From Opitutia bacterium (GTDB taxonomy: Bacteria > Verrucomicrobiota > Verrucomicrobiia > Opitutales > Coraliomargaritaceae): a DNA stretch of 7,260 bases. Both the position numbers and the translations under genes were made by a program. Of the stretch, positions 4,936 to 7,260 are shown in pieces. Where the stretch lies: positions 1-7,260 of the forward strand of contig DOCS01000143.1 in NCBI GenBank assembly GCA_003503355.1, read 5' to 3'. The notes beneath the pieces are model-generated. The model worked only from the letters and a program-made list of their open reading frames with translations. It had not been told where the DNA came from and ran no database searches. The number at the start of each line of letters is the position of its first letter. Positions within the stretch are counted from its first letter, which is position 1.

Positions 4936-6936
4936 TCAAGTCGAGGCGCCGGGAGCACCGAAGCAAGCATTTTGAATCCGCCGCAGCCAGGGCATTTTGA
5001 GCGTTAAGCTAATACAGGTTCCTTCGCCGGGTTGCTGCGCGCAAAAGACCCGCCCCCCCAGCAGGCGTGCGCGGCGCTGGAGTGACGCCGGGATTGCGTC
5101 CGCTCCGGTTTTGTCAATCCCCTGGCCGTTATCGTGAACAGTCAGTGTCAACGCCTTGCGACTGGCCCGCAGTTGTACACTGACTTTGCTCGCATCGGCA
5201 TGACGACTGATGTTGACCAAGCACTCCTTGAAAAACAGCCGCAGACCGGCGCGGGTATCACGCTGCAGCTGCTCTAAAAAGGCTTCGCCGTCGACCGTGA
5301 TCTCGAAGTCGATGCCCGCGAGTATCCGTTGCGCCGAGCGTTGCATATCCTCACTCAGATTGCCGAACAAGCCCTGCGCCGATTGTAAGTTGATGCAGTG
5401 CCGCACCGCGGTGCCGGTGCGTTTGATCAGCTCATGATTGCGCTGCAGCGCCGTTTGCAATTGCTCGGGTGCATTCACGGCATTCAGCGCCACATCATTC
5501 AAGATGCCCATCGTATGCATATTGGCGCCGAGCTCGTCATGCAGATCGGCGGCGAATTGCTCGCGCAGTGTGACTACCTGGCGCATGCGCAGGATTCGAT
5601 TGAGCAGCAGTGTGATGATAATACCCGTTGCCAATAGCACGGAGAGCCAGATCATGCGGTTCAGATTGGTTTGATGTTGGAGGTAACGCCGGTTCAATTC
5701 AGCGGCGATCTGCGGCTGTTCGCGCTCCAGTTGATGGCGGCGCGCCAACTGCTCCAGCCATGTGCGAACTGGCAGGATATTGCCGAACTGGTTGCGTCCA
5801 TCGGTCAGTGCCGCCAGCTCGCGGTTGGGCGTTTCCTTGGTGTCGGACAGCACCGGACGATGCAGCGCCACATTGCGGCCGTCTGCAAACAGCTCTATTT
5901 CAGCAAACCCGATCCGTGCACTGTTGCGTTGATGATGCGTGAGGATGAACGGCTCGAACGCGGTAAGTTTCACGTAGCGACAGGCGGTTTTGGCAAAGCG
6001 CCGCGTAATCATCGGTCCGGTATCGTAGACACTCCGTTTTTGGTACTCGAGCAGGCGTGTCGCATCCGAAAAATCAGCTTGGTTGGCGCCTTCCACCAGT
6101 AGCCGTCTGGGGACCCCCAAGTCCGAGGGGACTGCCTGCGGCACGCGGTCGCCGACGTCCATTGCATGTAGCTGGATGCGATCGATCGCCAGAGGTGCGC
6201 CGAGGTCAATGATGAAAAATGGCGATTCGCCCGCAGTCACACTGGCCAGAAAGGCGATACTCTGGGCGCCCTGTGCCGCATCCATTAAATAAGGCATGAA
6301 CCCATCGACTAAGTATTGTTGATGATACGAGAGGTCGGTGCGGTTCGATGAAATCTGCACCGGTTGATGCAAGGCGATGTTTTCTTGACCGTTGAAAATT
6401 AAAATTTCCGACAACTGAAACAGGTACTTGTCGTCCCATGAGCGGGCGCTCAACAGCGTCGCTTCTACCCGTATCCAGGCAGCCGTCGTCGGTGGCAGCG
6501 GAAGGATCACCGGTGCGTAGCGCGGTAGCAGTGCGTCACGCGCACTGCCGCCGCCGATCACCCTGCCGTTCGGGTCGCCATGCTTACCAGCGAGGATGCG
6601 AAACTCGATCGGGAACCCTTCTGCCTGATAACCGAGCTGGGCATCACGGATAATTGCCGGCACCAGCACCACCTGATCAATCCGCGTGTCCTCGCCGAGA
6701 TCGATTTGAACCCACTCGGTATGCTGCGGGCTGTCGTGAACCTTTGAACGCCACCCCGTCCTGCCATAGCCACTGCGCAGGCTGTAACGCGCCAATTCGT
6801 TCAGTTCGCGATCAATTGCCTGCAGCTGCGCCTCCAATTCGCTAGTGGAGTGTTGCGATGACGCGGCGCCTGCGTGCGCTGCGATCAGTAGGCTCACGAG
6901 TAGGTACAGGGTGCGTGAGATCTGATCAAAGGGCAT
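4936..6936 (-). CDS. Discoidin-domain sensor histidine kinase (HisKA_3 type)
   Basis: A 666-residue membrane sensor kinase, numbered from the ATG at 6936. Residues 1-25 form a signal sequence (RTLYLLVSLLIAAHAGA). Residues 49-182 form a first discoidin/F5-8C-like beta-sandwich (WVQIDLGEDTRIDQVVLVP, FPIEFRIL, LSEILIF). Residues 185-352 form a second one (NIALHQPVQISS, FFIIDLG-LAIDRIQLH, FAEIELFADG). Residues 355-384 restart the same motif (NVALHRPV, LTDG) but stop short, leading to a charged, probably coiled helix at 390-428. One membrane span lies at 429-446 (IWLSVLLATGIIITLLLN). The HisKA_3 dimerisation domain has FAADLHDELGANMH with phospho-acceptor H466 (codon at 5539-5541). The ATPase domain has the N box KECLVNISRHADASKV (N575), G1 DNGQGI (602-607) and G2 GEGT (637-640). 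HAMP and PAS domains are absent. Discoidin folds often bind carbohydrate, as in CBM32, so glycan sensing is plausible but unproven. The frame continues upstream to a TTG at 7014, and another ATG is at 6951; 6936 best fits a signal peptide. No Shine-Dalgarno precedes any of these. Partner: the regulator at 4229-4897. Confidence 0.92.
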   Translation of the reverse strand: MPFDQISRTLYLLVSLLIAAHAGAASSQHSTSELEAQLQAIDRELNELARYSLRSGYGRTGWRSKVHDSPQHTEWVQIDLGEDTRIDQVVLVPAIIRDAQLGYQAEGFPIEFRILAGKHGDPNGRVIGGGSARDALLPRYAPVILPLPPTTAAWIRVEATLLSARSWDDKYLFQLSEILIFNGQENIALHQPVQISSNRTDLSYHQQYLVDGFMPYLMDAAQGAQSIAFLASVTAGESPFFIIDLGAPLAIDRIQLHAMDVGDRVPQAVPSDLGVPRRLLVEGANQADFSDATRLLEYQKRSVYDTGPMITRRFAKTACRYVKLTAFEPFILTHHQRNSARIGFAEIELFADGRNVALHRPVLSDTKETPNRELAALTDGRNQFGNILPVRTWLEQLARRHQLEREQPQIAAELNRRYLQHQTNLNRMIWLSVLLATGIIITLLLNRILRMRQVVTLREQFAADLHDELGANMHTMGILNDVALNAVNAPEQLQTALQRNHELIKRTGTAVRHCINLQSAQGLFGNLSEDMQRSAQRILAGIDFEITVDGEAFLEQLQRDTRAGLRLFFKECLVNISRHADASKVSVQLRASRKALTLTVHDNGQGIDKTGADAIPASLQRRARLLGGRVFCAQQPGEGTCISLTLKMPWLRRIQNACFGAPGAST

Positions 6937-7038
6937 AGTGATTGATAGCATGGATTGGTCCGGCAATGCGATTGTGTATGCGGACAGAGTGACACTTTTT
7001 GGCGTGCGGTACAATTGCGGAGCGTCACATTCAAACAG

Positions 7039-7071
7039 CTCATCGCCGCGTCGATTTTTAACTCATCGGCG
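7039..7071. repeat. Direct repeat CTCATCG[C/G]CG, two copies 23 bases apart
   Basis: CTCATCGCCG at 7039-7048 and CTCATCGGCG at 7062-7071 match at 9 of 10 positions with start-to-start spacing of 23 bases, about two helical turns. They lie 103-135 bases upstream of the kinase ATG. Same-face direct repeats before a two-component operon are a common layout for an activator site, including autoregulation. The AT-rich spacer holds TTTTTAA. Two short GC-rich repeats are weak evidence, so the regulatory reading is inference. Confidence 0.3.
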
Positions 7072-7149
7072 GCGTTCAACGAGCACGTTGCGATTTGACG
7101 CCCAGAAGCAAGCCGAGCTCCGATAACAAAGCTGGTGGTATCACTGCGG

Positions 7150-7169
7150 GGTTGCCATGCTCGGCAACC
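7150..7169. other. Stem-loop upstream of the kinase gene
   Basis: A perfect 7-bp inverted repeat GGTTGCC / GGCAACC around a six-base ATGCTC loop. The plus strand continues TGCTTCAG and the minus strand CCGCAG, so no T-run makes it an intrinsic terminator in either direction. It could end a transcript from outside the window with Rho, or be an operator. Role unknown. Confidence 0.4.
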
Positions 7170-7260
7170 TGCTTCAGTACATTATCCTACCGTATGGCGA
7201 GTCATATCCTATCGAGCTAACTTTATAGAGGTCCCCGGCAAGCGCATATACACGCTTACT

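Larger units (their letters stand above)
6937..7260. other. Non-coding region upstream of the kinase gene
   Basis: About 324 bases at the right edge without a credible gene; all open frames are short and lack family motifs. It should contain the promoter of the minus-strand kinase/regulator pair, but I found no -35/-10 pair good enough to mark. Visible structure includes a near-repeat at 7039-7071 and a stem-loop at 7150-7169. A 5-bp inverted repeat AAGCG / CGCTT (7240-7257) sits at the very edge and may be cut short by the window end. The frame upstream of 6936 is open to 7014, so a slightly longer kinase N-terminus cannot be excluded. Confidence 0.5.

Noticed and set aside
4898..4966. Longer regulator start (TTG at 4966) overlapping the kinase 3' end
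   Set aside because: It adds 23 residues (Arg/Cys-rich) ahead of the standard receiver start with no family match; ATG at 4897/4894 fits receiver domains.
6937..7014. N-terminal extension of the kinase from a TTG at 7014 or an ATG at 6951
   Set aside because: The extension puts polar residues ahead of the signal sequence and no Shine-Dalgarno supports either start; ATG at 6936 places the charged/hydrophobic signal pattern correctly. Not fully excluded.
6973..7027. Inverted GTGAC / GTCAC half-sites near the kinase start
   Set aside because: Half-sites are only five or six bases and about 35 bases apart, which does not match a known operator layout and is expected by chance.
1..7260. Mobile elements, CRISPR arrays, tRNA or rRNA genes
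   Set aside because: No transposase or integrase motifs, regularly spaced repeats, or recognisable structural RNA were found on either strand. The only large repeat is the diverged GH29 gene pair.

Overview
The window looks like part of a polysaccharide-utilisation region for a fucose-containing, probably sulfated, glycan such as fucoidan or another algal fucan. The likely host is a marine bacterium of the PVC group, most plausibly Verrucomicrobiota (a Coraliomargarita/Lentimonas-like lineage). Three things point there: secreted GH29 fucosidases beside a secreted family S1 sulfatase; a discoidin-domain histidine kinase with a NarL-type regulator of a kind I associate with that phylum; and poor Shine-Dalgarno sequences at all four genes whose start is visible. 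This taxonomic call is inference (about 0.5-0.6); Lentisphaerota, Planctomycetota or a marine gammaproteobacterium remain possible.

Layout. The left half is on the plus strand. Positions 1-872 hold the 3' part of a GH29 alpha-L-fucosidase whose start lies outside the window. Next comes a 274-base gap with a stem-loop (898-924), a good intrinsic terminator (988-1011) and a small palindrome (1066-1082). Positions 1147-2349 encode a second complete, secreted GH29 paralogue. A 226-base gap follows, with an exceptional 14-bp triloop hairpin (2383-2413) and another good terminator (2473-2504). Positions 2576-4060 encode a secreted formylglycine sulfatase. The right half is on the minus strand and converges on the sulfatase: a membrane sensor kinase (6936 down to 4936) followed by its NarL/LuxR-type response regulator (4897 down to 4229). 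Positions 6937-7260 are non-coding and presumably carry the kinase promoter.

How it may work together. The sulfatase would remove sulfate esters that block exo-acting enzymes. The two fucosidases would then release L-fucose in the periplasm or outside the cell. The kinase carries two discoidin/F5-8C-like (CBM32-like fold) domains outside the membrane, an attractive arrangement for sensing a carbohydrate and passing the signal to the regulator. Terminators between the plus-strand genes suggest that copy 2 and the sulfatase are separate transcription units, so common control would have to act at several promoters. No transporter, SusC/SusD pair, fucose-catabolic gene, mobile element, tRNA, rRNA or CRISPR array was seen. 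The enzyme and two-component family calls are firm; the substrate, the regulatory link and the small RNA-like elements are hypotheses.
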